NCBI GenBank assembly: GCA_001414345.1 | Contig: LLCB01000044.1 | Coordinates: forward strand, 186,001-250,000 | DNA length: 64,000 nt | Origin: Hymenoscyphus infarciens | Taxonomy: Eukaryota; Ascomycota; Leotiomycetes; Helotiales; Helotiaceae | Direction of reading: 5' to 3' | Shown: one piece after another, positions 34,061 to 47,083 of the stretch | Numbering within the stretch: position 1 is the first letter of the stretch | Layout of the letters: every line of letters starts with the position of its first letter | Notes under the pieces: model-generated | Databases searched by the model: none | What the model was told of the DNA's origin: nothing | The model's input: the letters and a program-made list of their open reading frames with translations, nothing else | Program-made: the position numbers and the translations under genes

Positions 34061-34741
34061 AAGATCTAGGATAATTCAGAATAATAACTAAAATTTCACT
34101 AGTTGAATTTAAGAATAAACTCATTAGTAAAAGCTTTATACACTATTCTATTTTTAATACCGCTTTTACTAAGAGAAGAGTATAGCTCTCGTAGTAGTTA
34201 GCCGACTTTCTAATTTCATTCTACTCGTACTTTTACTTTATACGTGGTTTATAAATCTGTAGAGTAAGATAAGTGAACTATTATACTATTCTATCTTCTC
34301 ATATATAGAATAGAAGTTAGATAATATATACTCGTTACTTTTATTAATAGTACTTTTATAATAAACTTAGAAGTAGTAATTACTTCTAATATATTCTCTA
34401 TATAATAGATATATTTCACTCTTATTAGTTTTATTATTCTCTATTAAAACTTTTACTAGAAACTACGAACTAGAAAGTATTAAATACTAAGATAAGATAA
34501 ATAGCTAATATATAGAAAGTTTATATACTTAGAACTAGACTTAGAGAGCTAGCTATAGCTAATTTAGTTCTTTTTAACTATTATATAGTCTCTTATAACT
34601 AATCTTAAATAGATATCTTATTATAAAGAATTTATTTAATCTTAAGATATTTAAATAATAAGAAACTATTAGAGAGTTATAATCTACTACGTTTAATTAT
34701 ACTATTAATAAGAATTTTTCTATTTCTTATACTAAACCTAG

Positions 34742-35031
34742 TAGAATAATATAAAACGTATACTACTATAGAAGAGGTATATAAGAGTGCTATTTGAATA
34801 TATATAAAGACTAGTTATAGAAGAAAAGACTAAATTAGGTCTTTTCTAACTATAGAAGAGTTAGTATCTATATATAAGAGATTAGATAGTACTAAAAGAT
34901 TCGAAACCGAAGCTTAAAACCTTTCTAATTTAGATAATATAAAATAACAAAAACCTAAAAGCTTATCTAAGAGCTAAAACTCTATATATACGATAAGTAA
35001 ACTTAGCTATTTAAGATAGTAGGCTATTATA
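34742..35031 (-). repeat. Solo LTR (diverged) of the 35.7-45 kb family
   Basis: About 290 bp resembling the LTR at 38,865-39,175 over most of its length (for example CTATAGAAGAGGTATATAAG and the terminal GGCTATTATA). It has no partner or internal region. The flanks are CCTAG (34,737-34,741) and CTTAG (35,032-35,036), a five-base target duplication differing by one C-to-T change. Confidence 0.65.
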
Positions 35032-35729
35032 CTTAGTTTAATACTTACTAATCTTATCTAAGAAGAGAATAAATTTAATTTTATCTTACTAGTCTATAAT
35101 ACTTTAAATATAAATATTCTATATAATTTAATAAATTAATTAGATTAAGACTCTTCTAAAGAATCTTTTTTTTTTTTTTTAGTATACTATTATAAAGAAA
35201 TATATTAAATAATATACTAATAATATTTAGTCTCTTCTTAGACTAAGAACTTAAGTTCTTAATATAAAGCCTCTAAGTAAGACTAGTAGATAGACTAGTA
35301 CTTACTAAGAGATTATAACTTAGAAAAAGACTACGTTAGTTTTTAATATAATAGTAGCTATAAATAATTATTATAATAACTCTTTTTTTTCTAATATTCT
35401 AAGTTTTAAGAAGTTTAATAAAGTATATAGTAATATTATTTTATATTCTAAGTTTTATAGAAAGCTAAATACTTAAAATAAAGTTAGTTTATTTTTAAGC
35501 TTATAGGTTTTATAGATAAAATTCTAACTATAATATAGAAAGTTATTATAATAGCTAACTTTATATTAAGAATTAACTTTTTTACTTAAATATCTACTAT
35601 TTTTTAATACTCTTTCTTAATTTTAGAGAAGAAGAGTAAGTTAATACTAATAATTTTACTAATAGATAATAACTCTATTATAAAGCTAATTTCTAAAATA
35701 AATAAATTTATTCTAGAAAATAGATCTAT

Positions 35730-36038
35730 TATAACAGTATGCTATTATTCTAGATAGCTAGGAGTACCTGCTATATATAGGGTTTTAGTAGTTATTATCT
35801 TATATAGTCTGTTTTAGAAAGGTTACGTAGGTTTAAGCTTTTATATTAGCTAAGGTTATTTAGTTTTAAACCCTTTTATACTATCTAAACCTCTTATATA
35901 TAGTAGTCTACTTCTAGAGTTAGAGAGAGATAGTTTTTCCTTTTCTTCTATATTAGAGCCTAGTATCTATATATATTATTCTACTAAACGTACTTCTATA
36001 TACCTCTTTTATAGTAGTATATATTTCGTACTATTATA
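35730..36038 (+). repeat. LTR, copy A, left
   Basis: 309 bp, direct repeat of 38,233-38,541. Differences are mainly C/T and G/A. Confidence 0.85.
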
Positions 36039-36949
36039 TAAAAAGGAAAAACTCTACTTCGCTAGTAATAGTATTTATAATATCTCTTTTAAGCTTATCG
36101 TCGCTTCTTTTGTTTTTAAATATAACTTAGCCTAGATTTAGACTAGAATAATAACATCTTTAAATAGCTAGGTAATTAGAGACTACTTAGATAGCTAGTA
36201 ATATTAGAGTTTAGTATTAGTTTTAGATAGCTAGTAAAAAGCGTATTTTATACGTTAAGGAAGTAGGAATACGCTAAGTGTTTTAGAGACTTCTAATAAC
36301 CCTCTAAGTATAGAGACTACTATATATAAGTTTAGTAAATAAGTCGACTATTACTAAAAGTCATCGTAAAGGCTTCTAAATCTAATCTTACCTCTCCTCT
36401 TCTAATTTAATATTATATCGACAGTTCTACTAAATAGCGTTAAGTAATAAACCTCTTCTAGGGCTACCTCTCTTACTAAAAGACATCTCTCTAAAAGCCG
36501 CTTAAATAGTATCCGTATACTAAGATCTAGAAGATCTCGACAAAAGAATAAAGAGCAAGACTTCTTAAATATAGACCAGATATAGTTAGTTATATAAGCT
36601 TTAAAAGTAGAAAATTAAGAAACAAAGGATTAGCTAGCTAAGCTAGAAAAGAGAGTAAACGAACTTATAATTCAAAGTTAATAAAATACCTTCTCTCTAA
36701 ACCCTCTCTAATCTAACTCTCTTCTACTTCTAAGCTTAAATTCATACCCTTTTTAGCTACGAGTAGCTACCTCTAATACCTTCTAATATTCCTCTATCTA
36801 ATATAGTACTAAAGCTCTTATAAATACTCTTTAACCTTAACGAAAAAGTAAGATAACTAAAAAGATCGAACCTTTAGATAATAGTATTTTACCTATATAC
36901 TAATAATAGAAGATATTAGTATAAGATAGACTCTATATAAATGCCGACT

Positions 36950-37420
36950 ACTACGGTTCACCTCTAATACGTAAAGCTCTTATTTAGAGTATAATAACTA
37001 GACTAGCTAGGAACTACCTAGAGCCTAGATACGAGTTAGACTTAGTTTAGAATACTTTTAAAGATTAAGAAGAGATAGTTACTCTTTTAGATACCTACTT
37101 TTTAACTAGTTATAAAACAGAGAATACTTAGAATACTTTTATAGCCTTATAAATAGAAGGAGAAGATAATACTAAAGAAACTTTTACTAATTTTAAGAGT
37201 TGCTTTTTAAGTATAGTTATACTTAGAGGTATACTAGAATTAGAATAGTTCTTTTAAATATAGAATAAGATTATACTATAGCTCTAAAACTTAGCTACTT
37301 TAAGAAAGAGATAATAGAACTATAACTTTATTAAAATAGTAGCTAATCTTTTAGCTTTAGATAAGGAGATATACTAAAATACTAAGTTATATACTTTAGT
37401 CTAAAACACTTCTCTCTCCT
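36950..37420 (+). pseudogene. Retroelement gag remnant
   Basis: The plus-strand frame reads DYYGSPLIRKALI, stop, SIITRLARNYLEPRYELD, then EEIVTLLDTYFLTSYKTEN and KETFTNFKSCFLS, with stops where Trp or Gln is expected. This is a retroelement Gag-like pattern. The same region recurs inverted at about 43,270-43,790 in copy B and, more diverged, at about 8,500-8,960. Confidence 0.6.
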
Positions 37421-38232
37421 TATCTAATTTAGCTCTAAACTCTCTACGATCTAATAGTAAATCTTCTACTACTTCTAGAGAAGTAGAATTAGAATTAGAA
37501 GATAATAAATAAGTTTTTAAGTATTCTAATTTAGAAGGGAACAAGGTAATATAATAACTTTAATATTAAGTTTATTTAACTAGCTAAAATAGCTCCTTTA
37601 TCGTCTTAAACTTTAGATAGTAAGATAATTTTAAAAACAACTTCGTCTTTAACTATCTAAAACTCTACTAACTCTAATAAGAGTCTTACTTTCTTTTACT
37701 TCTAGCTAGGCTAGAAGTCCTTTTTCACTTTTTAAATTCAAAATCAGATACGAATTAGTATACTCTTAAAGTAAGCTCTTAACTAAGTTATCACTATTAA
37801 TTACAACTAGACAATCTCTAACTCTACTCTAAACTTTTAAATTTAACTTTTAAACTTTTTTCTAATATTACTTTAAACTTTCTCTAACCTCCTAGACAGA
37901 TTAGACTATACTCTTTTAGTAAACGCGAATACTTACTTTAATATTAAAAGATTAGAAACGAAGTCTCTCTTTTATAAGTATCTACGAATTAGTTTAGTTA
38001 TAATTTAGACCTAAGATCGATATCTTAATAACCTTTTTACTTATAATAAAATACAATTAATCTTTAAACTAGGTTAGCTACGATTTAGACTCTAATCTAC
38101 CTTCTCGCTTATAATAAAATCAATAAATATAATAAATACTTCGACCTTAATAACAATGCTATAGCATTCTAATTCAACTCTGAATAATAAGAGAGATAGA
38201 CTCGAGAATAAGTCTTTTTTAAGAGAGAGAGA

Positions 38233-38541
38233 TATAATAGTATATCGTTATCTTAGATAGTTAGGAGTACTTACTATATATAGAGTTTTAGTAGTTATTA
38301 TCTTATATAGTCTATTTTAGAAAGGTTATATAGGTTTAAGCTTTTATATTAGCTAAGGTTATTTAGTTTTAAACCCTTTTATACTATCTAAACCTCTTAT
38401 ATATAGCAGCCTACTTCTAGAGTTAGAGAGAGATAGTTTTTCCTTTTCTTCTATATTAGAGCCTAGTATCTATATATATTATTCTGCTAAACACACTCCT
38501 ATATACCTCTTTTAAAGTAGTATATATTTCGTGCTATTATA
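38233..38541 (+). repeat. LTR, copy A, right
   Basis: 309 bp, direct repeat of 35,730-36,038; ends next to the TCTAT target duplication. Confidence 0.85.
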
Positions 38542-38864
38542 TCTATATTTTTTATAAATAAATATATTAAGAATAATACTAATAGCGTCGTATCTTATAC
38601 TCGCTATATAGACTCTTTTCTATTTCTTCTTTTACTAGAGCTAAATACTATTATAACTAATAAAAGAACTTAGAACTTATATTAGTAGATATTTTACTAT
38701 TTAATATCTATACTCTCTTTTTATTAGTTTATTATAAAGAATTATACTATTATTATTTTTAAAGCTTAAGATACTATAATTACTTAAATATTATTTAGTT
38801 ACTTTATCTTACTATTATAAATAAGTATAAAGGTATAGAAAGAGGATTTTATTACTAAGAAAAG

Positions 38865-39175
38865 TATAATAGCACGAAATATATACTATAGAAGAAGAGG
38901 TATATAGGAGTGCGTTCGAGACTAAATAACGTATATAAATACTAGGCTCTAATATAGAAGAAAAGGAAAAACTATCTCTCTTCTACTCTAGAAGTAGGCT
39001 ACTATATATAAGAGGTTTAGATAGTATAAAAAGAGTCTAAAACTGAATAACCTTAGCTAATATAAAAGCTTAAACCTATATAACCTTTCTAAAATAGATA
39101 ATATAAGATAATAACTACTAAAACCTTATATATAGTAGGTACTTCTAGCTATCTAAGATAATAGTATACTATTAT
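38865..39175 (-). repeat. LTR, copy B, left
   Basis: 311 bp, direct repeat of 44,658-44,968 and reverse complement of the copy A LTRs. Confidence 0.87.
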
Positions 39176-39368
39176 ATCTCTCTCTCTTAAAAAAGACTCG
39201 TCTCCGAGTCTATCTATATCTTATTATTTAAGGTCGAATCGAGATACTATAGTATTATTATCGAGGTTGAAGTATTTATTATATTATTAATTTTATTATA
39301 AGCGAGAAGGTTAGAGTCTAAATCGTAGCTAACCTAGTTTAAAGATTAATTATATTTTATTATAAGTA

Positions 39369-42300
39369 TAGTAATTATTTATTTTACTCTCTAAATAATG
39401 ATTTATACCTTAAATATCTCTTAAATAATAAATAATACCTAGAATATCTCTTGTTTTTATATCTCTTATTTTTAGAGAGTAAAACTATTAAAACAAAGGT
39501 ATTCTAGTTAGTAAAGATATTTTCCTTATTTATTATTTTCTCTATATTAATATACTAAAAATTTAATAAATATAGTAAATTAACCTACTACTATACTATC
39601 TACCTACTTCTTAATACGTAAACTTTTATAAGTACTCTCTAGTAGTATAATACTTTAATTCTTACGCTTTCGCTTAACGCTTTTATCTCTTAAATTGACG
39701 GCTTTTTAGCCCTTCTAGGTACTTAGATTAACCTTAATTCTAATTCCTCCTTATATAGTAGGATTAATTCTTAGCTTAGTACTATCTATACTAATTTCGC
39801 TCTAAACGTCTATATTCTCCTACTCTTACTCCTACTCCTACTCTACTACCTTTACTCTATATAATTAATCTAATATTAATAGTATAAGGTAACGTCTATT
39901 AATATCTACTATATATTCTCAATCTATATAATAATAATACCTATTAATTATACTCTAACTATTACCTAATCGTTGCTTTTCCTTCTTATCTTAAGTACTT
40001 AAAACTTTAGAGTATACTCCTAGCTTAATAAATCGCTTATTAATTCCTCTTTTACTAGTAATATTATATTAACGTTATATACTCTCTATAGCTTACTTAG
40101 TTTCGCTATTATTACTTACACTTATAATTAAGGGTTTATTAAGCTCGAATAACTCCTCTAGTAGTAGCTTAGATAATAGGAAAAAGTCTTCTAAGCTATT
40201 AGAAAAGCTATTAAATTCCTTCTTATATTCCTCTCTACTATCTCTATTCTTATTCTTATTCTTATCTCTAAGAGATTCTAAAACTCGGTTTTAATAATAA
40301 GAAGTAATTCGTACTTTATTAGTAGTAGTAAGATTAGATTAGTAGAGAGAATTGTTATTAATATCTTTAAAGAAGACTTCCTAGTCTTTAAACTCGTTAT
40401 TACTTAATTAGTTACTATCTTCTCTAAAAACTACCTCTTTTACCTTTTATATACGCTTATAAGCTAATAGTATACTTATATATATTCTCGAATTATAGCT
40501 AACTTCTTAGTAATTATAATACTTATAATTTAATAGTTAATACTCTTAATAGATACGTGCCTTTTTTAGTTATCTTATATAGTACTTAATTAGTAGTAGT
40601 AAAATACTAGAAGTAGAATAAAACTTATTAATTATAAAGAAAGGCTTAAAAGTAGAATAGTATATTATATAATAATTCAAGAGTAAATAGCTATAGTAGA
40701 AGAATTATATAACGTTAATAGTAAGATATTAGTAATAAGTAATTATATATAAGTAAAGTAATTAATAATCCTAGAAAAAGAGATATAAGTAAGTATACTC
40801 TTTAAGGTTAACTTAGTAGCGATGTTTTTTAGAAGTATTAACTTAGTAGACGTCTCTACTAGTAGAAATAACTTTACACTTTTTAGTATACTCTAGCCTT
40901 TTAAGATAGAGCTTCTATAGCTTATTTAAGACCTTAGTACTACTAAATTTAGTAGGCGAATTATAGTATAAATAAAACTTCTTTATTACTTAATCCTATA
41001 TACTATTAAGTAGTTATATTAGTAGACGATTCTAAATCTTACTCTATACTAAGTTAATACTCTTAATAATATTTAATATATTATAGCTATATTATAAAAG
41101 TCCTTTAATAGAGATAACCTTATATATAGAATAAATATCGGTTAGAATAGTAGTAACGTATTTAGAGAGGGTTTTATTACTATACTTCTTCTTAAACTTT
41201 ATTATTTATAATAGAGTTTCTTAGTAAGTATTCTTATCCTTTATATAGTAAAGTCTCTACTAAAGTTATCTTAATTCCTTATTATAGTAAAAGGCGATAT
41301 TATCTATAATATACTAATAATATATAAGAGCGTAAGCTTTTAGAAAGGCTATTAGAAGTTGCTTTTATAGGCCTTTTTAGTAGTTACTAATTAGTATCTA
41401 TTTATTACTATTCTTATATATTACTTAAAGAGTTTAAAAGGCGTATACTATATTTATAAAGTATTACTTCTATAACTTCTTATTCTCTTTTAGTAATAAC
41501 GCTTAGTAAATTAGTAATATCTTATTATTAGTATTAATTATAATAGTAATTACTAGTATTATTTTAAACTTTAATTAAGTATATATAGTATTAACTCTAG
41601 TAAAGTAGTAGATATACTTAGTAGTATTATAAAGAGGTTCTAGAGTAATAAATACGTCTTTAAATTCTATAGTTTCTTAGTTGATTTAAAGACGTATATA
41701 GTAAGTAGGATCTAAATCTTAGAGCGCCTTTATATAATTTAGTATAAGTATAAATAAATTCTTTTCCTTCTTAAGACTCTTCTTATACTACTTTTAGATA
41801 GTATAATATACTTAATAATTTAGTATAGTATTACCTTAGCTAAGTAACTTCTCGTTATTTACTAAATTCTTTATCTTAAGATTAGAATCTTAATTAATAG
41901 ATTTAGTATAGATATTAAGAATATATTATATACTATTCTTACTATAGTGATTAAGATATATATTAGTTAGATAAGAGTAAGAGGTATATACTTAAAAGAT
42001 TATATACTAAATCTTCTTAGAAAGGATAATATATAAGTAGAATTCATATATCTCTTTTATCTTATACTTAAGAATAAACTAATCTTTATCTAACTTTATA
42101 ATCTTATAAGATTTATCTTAATTAATTAGATAAATAATTATAGCCTCTTTTATCTTCTTAAGAGTAGGCTACTCTTAACTAATTTATATAACGTTCTTTA
42201 AAGCGTTAGTATCTACTAGTATAGAATTACCTATTAATTTATTTATAATAGCTTTATCTTATTATTCTTATTAATTAAGCTCTTTTAATATTATATAATA

Positions 42301-42635
42301 AGGCTTTATATACTACTTACGCTCTATCTTATTCTTATACTTAAGAGCTAGTATATTAGTAGTAGTAGTAATAGTAGAAGAAGATAGAGAGAGAATAGAT
42401 TTTAATACTTAAATATTATAAAGCATCCTAGTATATAGTTTTAATTTACTTAAAAACAGGTATAGATATATAGTAAAAGTAGTAAATATTTACTAACTAG
42501 AATACCTCTATTTTAATAGTTTTACTTTCTAAAAATAAGAGATATAAAAACAAGAGATATTCTAGGTATTATTTATTAATTAAGAGATATTTAAGATATA
42601 AATCATTATTTAGAGAGTAAAATAGATAATTACCG
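39369..42635. mobile_element. DNA transposon with ~150-bp inverted termini, nested in copy B
   Basis: The ends (TAGTAATTATTTATTTTACT at left; the reverse complement of CGGTAATTATCTATTTTACT at right) form long terminal inverted repeats of about 150 bp (39,369-39,520 and 42,484-42,635). TTATAAGTA flanks both sides (39,360-39,368 and 42,636-42,644) and occurs once at the matching site of the uninterrupted copy A, read on the opposite strand. A 9-bp duplication with long inverted termini suggests a Mutator-like element; an 8-bp reading (TATAAGTA) would allow hAT. The interior has minus-strand open-frame-like stretches with many RIP-type stops, and I cannot identify the transposase. Confidence 0.8.
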
Positions 42636-44657
42636 TTATAAGTAAGATAAGATATTGATTTTAAGTCTAAATCGTAACTAAACTAATTCGTAGATACTTA
42701 TAAAAGAGACTTCGTTTCTAATCCTTCTATATTAAAGTAAGTATTTACGTTTACTAAAAGAGTATAGTCTAATTTATCTAGTAGATTAAAGAAAGTTTAA
42801 AGTAAAATTAGAAAAAGTTTAAAATAGAGTTAGAGATAAATATTAAGAGGTAACGTTATAGATAATAGTAATAACTTAGTTAAGAGCTTACTTTAAGAGT
42901 ATACTAACTTATATCTAATTTAAAGAATTTAATAAAAAAGAAATTCTAGCTTAGCTAGAACTAAAAGAAAGTAAGACTCTAATTAGAGTTAGTAAGGTTT
43001 TAGATAGTTAAAGGCGAAGTTATTTCTAAAGTTATTAAGTTTTACTATCTAAAGTTTAAGATAATAAAAAGAGTAGTTTTAACTAGTTAAAAGAGTTTAT
43101 TACCAAATGTTAAAAACGCTATCTAAAGTTTAAGATAATAAAAGAAGCAGTTCCGGCTAGTTAAACTAAATCAGAGTACTTGAGGACTTATTTATTATCT
43201 TCCGATTCCGATTCTACTTTAGAAGTAGTAGATTCGCTATTAGATCGTAAGGAGTTTAGAGAGAGAGTATTTTAGACTAAAGTACTAATATTATATAACT
43301 TAGTGTTTTAGTATATCTTCTTATCTAAAGCTAAAAGATTAGACGCTATCTTAATAAAGTTATAGTTCTATTATCTCTTTCTTAAAGTAGCTAAGTTTTA
43401 GAGCTATAGTATAATCTTATCTTATATTTAAAAGAACTATTCTAATTCTAGTATACCTCTAAGTATAGCTATACTTAAAAAGCGACTCTTAAAATTAGTA
43501 AAAGTTTTTTTAGCGTTATTTATTTATAAGGCTATAAAAGTATTCTAAGTATCCTCTGTTTTATAACTAGTTAAAAAGTAGGTATCTAAAAGAGTAACTA
43601 TGTCTTCTTAATCTTTAAAAGTAAAGTCTAACTCTAACTTATATCTAGGCTCTAGGTAATTCCTAGCTAGTCTAGTTATTATACTCTAAATAAGAGCTTT
43701 ATATATTAGAGGTAAACCGTAGTAGTTAGTATTTATATAGAGTCTATCTTATACTAATATCTTTTATTATTAGTATATAAGTAAAATACTATTATTTAAA
43801 GGTTTAAGCTTTTTTAGTTATTTTACTTTTTTATTAAGAGGTATTTAAAGAAGCTTTAGTACTATATTAGATAGAAGAATATTAGAAGGTATTAGAGGCA
43901 GCTATCTATAGCTAAAAGAGGTATAAATTAAAGCTTAGAAGTAGAAGAGAGTTTAATTAAGAAGGGTTTAAAAGAGAGTTAGATTAAGAAGAGTTTAGAG
44001 GTAAAGCGATTTATTAACTTTAAATTATAAGTTCGCTTATTATCTTTTCTAGCTTAGCTAGCTAATCCTTTATTTCTTAATTTTCTACTTCTAAAGCTTA
44101 TATAACTAACTATATCTAGTTTATATTTAAGAAGTCTCGCTTATCTTTATTCTTTTATTAAGATCTTCTAGATCTTAGTATATAAATGCTATTTAAGCGG
44201 CTTTTAAAAAGAGAGGTAGCTCTAAAAGAGAGTAATCGCTTAACGCTATTTAGTAGAACTGAATTTAATATTTTAATAATATCGATTTTAGAAGAGAGAG
44301 AGAGATAAGAGTAGATTTAGAAGCCTTTATAATAACTTTTAGTAATAGTTAACTTATTTACTAAACCTATATATAGTAGTCTCTATACTTAGAGGGTTAT
44401 TAGAAGCCTTTAAAATACTTAGCGTATTCCTACTTTCTTAATATATAAAACACGATTCTTACTAGCTATCTAAAACTAATACTAAACTCTAATATTACTA
44501 GCTATCTAAGTAGTCTCTAATTACCTAGCTATTTAAGGATATTATTATCTTAGTCTAAATCTAGGCTAAGTAGTATTTAAAAACAAAAGAAGTAATAATA
44601 AGCTCGAAAGAGATATTATAAATACTATTACTAGTAAAGAAGAGTTTTTCCTTTTTA

Positions 44658-44968
44658 TATAATAGTATGAAATATATACTATAAGAGAAGAGGCATATAG
44701 AAGTACGTTTAAGACTAAATAACGTATATAAATACTAGGCTCTAATATAGAAGAAAAGGAAAAACTATCTCTCTTCTACTCTAGAAGTAGACTACTATAT
44801 ATAAGAGGTTCAGATAGTATAAAAGAGTCTAAAACCGAATAACCTTAGCTAATATAAAAGCTTAAACCTACGTAACCTTCCTAAAATAGATAATATAAGA
44901 TAATAACTACTGAAATCTTATATATAGTAGATACTTCTAGCTATCTAGAATAATAGTATACTATTATA
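44658..44968 (-). repeat. LTR, copy B, right
   Basis: 311 bp, direct repeat of 38,865-39,175; followed by the AAAAG target duplication. Confidence 0.87.
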
Positions 44969-44973
44969 AAAAG

Positions 44974-46550
44974 AGTTAGAAAAGAATTCTATACTTTAGT
45001 ATCTCTACTAGATACTAAGTATAGTAACTACTAATATAACTAAAGTCTAGAAGCAAAGCCTAAGCTTGAAATAGTAAATAGTAGTAAGAGAGAAAGTAAT
45101 AAGTTTAAGAGAGTTTTCTATTAATTAAGATTAATTTAAGAAATCTTAGACTTAAGAGATATAAGATAATACTCGGTTCTATATTTATAGATATCTAATT
45201 ACTAATTTCTAAAGTTATATAAATACTTTTTAAAGTGCTATAGATATAGAGGCGTTAGAGCTTAAGCTAGTAAAAGAGCTAGAATTATTTAGGAAATTAC
45301 TAATCGCTCTCTAGATTTAGTACTAAAAGAGACGTTTCTAGATCTCTCGAAGGAGTTAGATTAGATTATAAAGTATTTTTAGTAGTAAAAACTACTAGGT
45401 ATAGATCTATAAGACTAGAGAACGTAATTAGATATCTATTAAAGTATAATCGAGTATATTTTAAAAAGCTTAGATTAAGTTTAATTTAAATAATTAAAAG
45501 TAGAGAAATCTATAGATATATTAAAGCTCTAGTCTTTACTTTTAGTCTATATCTATTTAGTAAAAGAAAAATCTAAAAAATAGAAAAGAGTTTAGCTATA
45601 GAGTATTTTTATTTCCTTTCTAATTTATATTTGAAAAATCTTTTTTTAAATAGTTTAGTTAATTTTTTCTTAAACTCTTTTTTTATTTATTTCTAACTAT
45701 CTAGCTCTTACTATTAACTTTATAAGCTTCTCTCTCTTAGCTATTAGTTTTAAAAGCTTTATAATCTTTTAACTTCTCTAAGATATTAATCTTCTTATAT
45801 ATTCTTTACCTTTATTATACTATACTATAAAATCACTTAGCTTTCTATATTCTTTACTTAAATCTAAATCTATTCTAACTAAATCTTTACTTACTAAACT
45901 AATAATATAAGCTAAAGTATAATTATAGTTATCTATTATTAAATTATTTCCTTTCTCTATATATAGTTTAAATTAGAGAAGTCTATTAAAGCTATCTTTT
46001 ATAATAATAGCTTTAATTAAAGTATTAACGTATTTCTTAAGTAATTAAATATTCTCTTAAATAGAATATATAAGAGATATAGTAGCTTTCTCTCTAATAT
46101 AAACTTAATAATATTAGTACTAGTCTAAGATCTAATAGAACTAAGATTATAATAATTTCTAATATTACTATCTTTATAATAACTTTCTAGTTAAAACCTA
46201 GTAATCTAGGATCTCTAATTTCTATAAATCTAGTACTAGAGTAATTTTATATATTATAAGTTAATTCTATCTTTTTTACTTCTAGGTCTTGAAAAATATA
46301 GAGATAATTAAGTTAGTTTTTAATCTTAGTAGTATTTTATTATAATAAAATTATTATAGTCTTTCTATCTTTTTTTTACTTATTAGAAATCTATAATAGT
46401 AGTAGCTTATATAATAAGATATAAATATTTCTTCAACTACTTCTTCTATTATATAACGTTTAATATTACTCTATAGAATCTCTTCTATATCTTATAAATA
46501 TATAATACTCTAGTGATACTCTCGGCTTTCTAGGCTTCAAAGATTTCCTA
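44974..46550. repeat. Unassigned degraded AT-rich sequence
   Basis: No open frame, no recognisable terminus or domain. Composition is RIP-like to about 46,550, after which normal sequence resumes. Confidence 0.6.
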
Positions 46551-47083
46551 GCTAAAGTTAAAATAGATAGCGTCTTTGTAAACTTCGCGTGCCTCGGTTC
46601 CTGATACTATAGTAAGAGTGGTGTCAAAGGAGTTAGTTATTCTTAGTAGACTCTGAATTATTTATTATGAAATGTTTAATAGTTCGATATTTGGGATAAG
46701 GTGTTAAGTCGCAATAAGATAATTTGAATGCGTGCTTGTTGCCTATGGGTTTTAGCTGCTGTTTAATCATATCAAGACTACCTGTTTTCCACTTCTTAGG
46801 ACAGCATCGCGAACCTTGTGATTGGGAATCCCTGTATTCATGGTTTGCTGTAACTCTTACCGGAAATTTTCAAGCGGAAATTGCCCGTCAAAGTGGATAC
46901 AAACTCCCACCATCGGCCGACTGTGCCCGACGACACCGCCCACTGATAGCACGCCATTGCATACGCGTCAATCGATTTTAAATCCCATTGTTGTTGTCGG
47001 ATTATATCAACTTTTCGTCCCACTTACGGAAATGCGAAAATCGCCTCCGCTACAACACCGACAGTTAGCGGATTTTTGTTTGA
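46551..47083. promoter_or_regulatory. Promoter region of the 47-kb regulator
   Basis: Normal-composition DNA between the RIP block and the regulator start, with no other gene. No specific site recognised. Confidence 0.4.

Larger units (their letters stand above)
35730..38541 (+). mobile_element. Gag-only LTR retroelement, copy A (2,812 bp)
   Basis: The two 309-bp LTRs (35,730-36,038 and 38,233-38,541) are direct repeats that start TATAA.AG and end CTATTATA. The five-base target duplication TCTAT flanks them at 35,725-35,729 and 38,542-38,546. The interior is only about 2.2 kb and carries a plus-strand gag-like region with no polymerase, so it is a non-autonomous element. Its gag and leader resemble the larger Gypsy element at 2.6-10.4 kb, which could be an autonomous relative. 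It is RIP-mutated throughout. Confidence 0.85.
38865..44968 (-). mobile_element. Gag-only LTR retroelement, copy B, with nested DNA transposon
   Basis: Opposite orientation to copy A. The LTRs at 38,865-39,175 and 44,658-44,968 are both 311 bp and direct repeats. The target duplication AAAAG lies at 38,860-38,864 and 44,969-44,973. The total is 6,104 bp. Subtracting the 3,267-bp insert and its 9-bp duplication leaves 2,828 bp, nearly the size of copy A, so this is the same element interrupted. The gag remnant is on the minus strand at about 43,270-43,790. Confidence 0.87.
33110..46550. repeat. AT-rich, RIP-degraded repeat block (right)
   Basis: Composition switches abruptly near 33,110 to very AT-rich sequence almost without CpA/TpG, and back near 46,550. 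It contains an MFS pseudogene, a solo LTR, two copies of one LTR family and a nested DNA transposon, listed separately. Unassigned stretches inside are about 34,060-34,740, 35,037-35,724, 38,547-38,859 and 44,974-46,550; they look like older degraded repeats, and I cannot name them. Confidence 0.9.
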
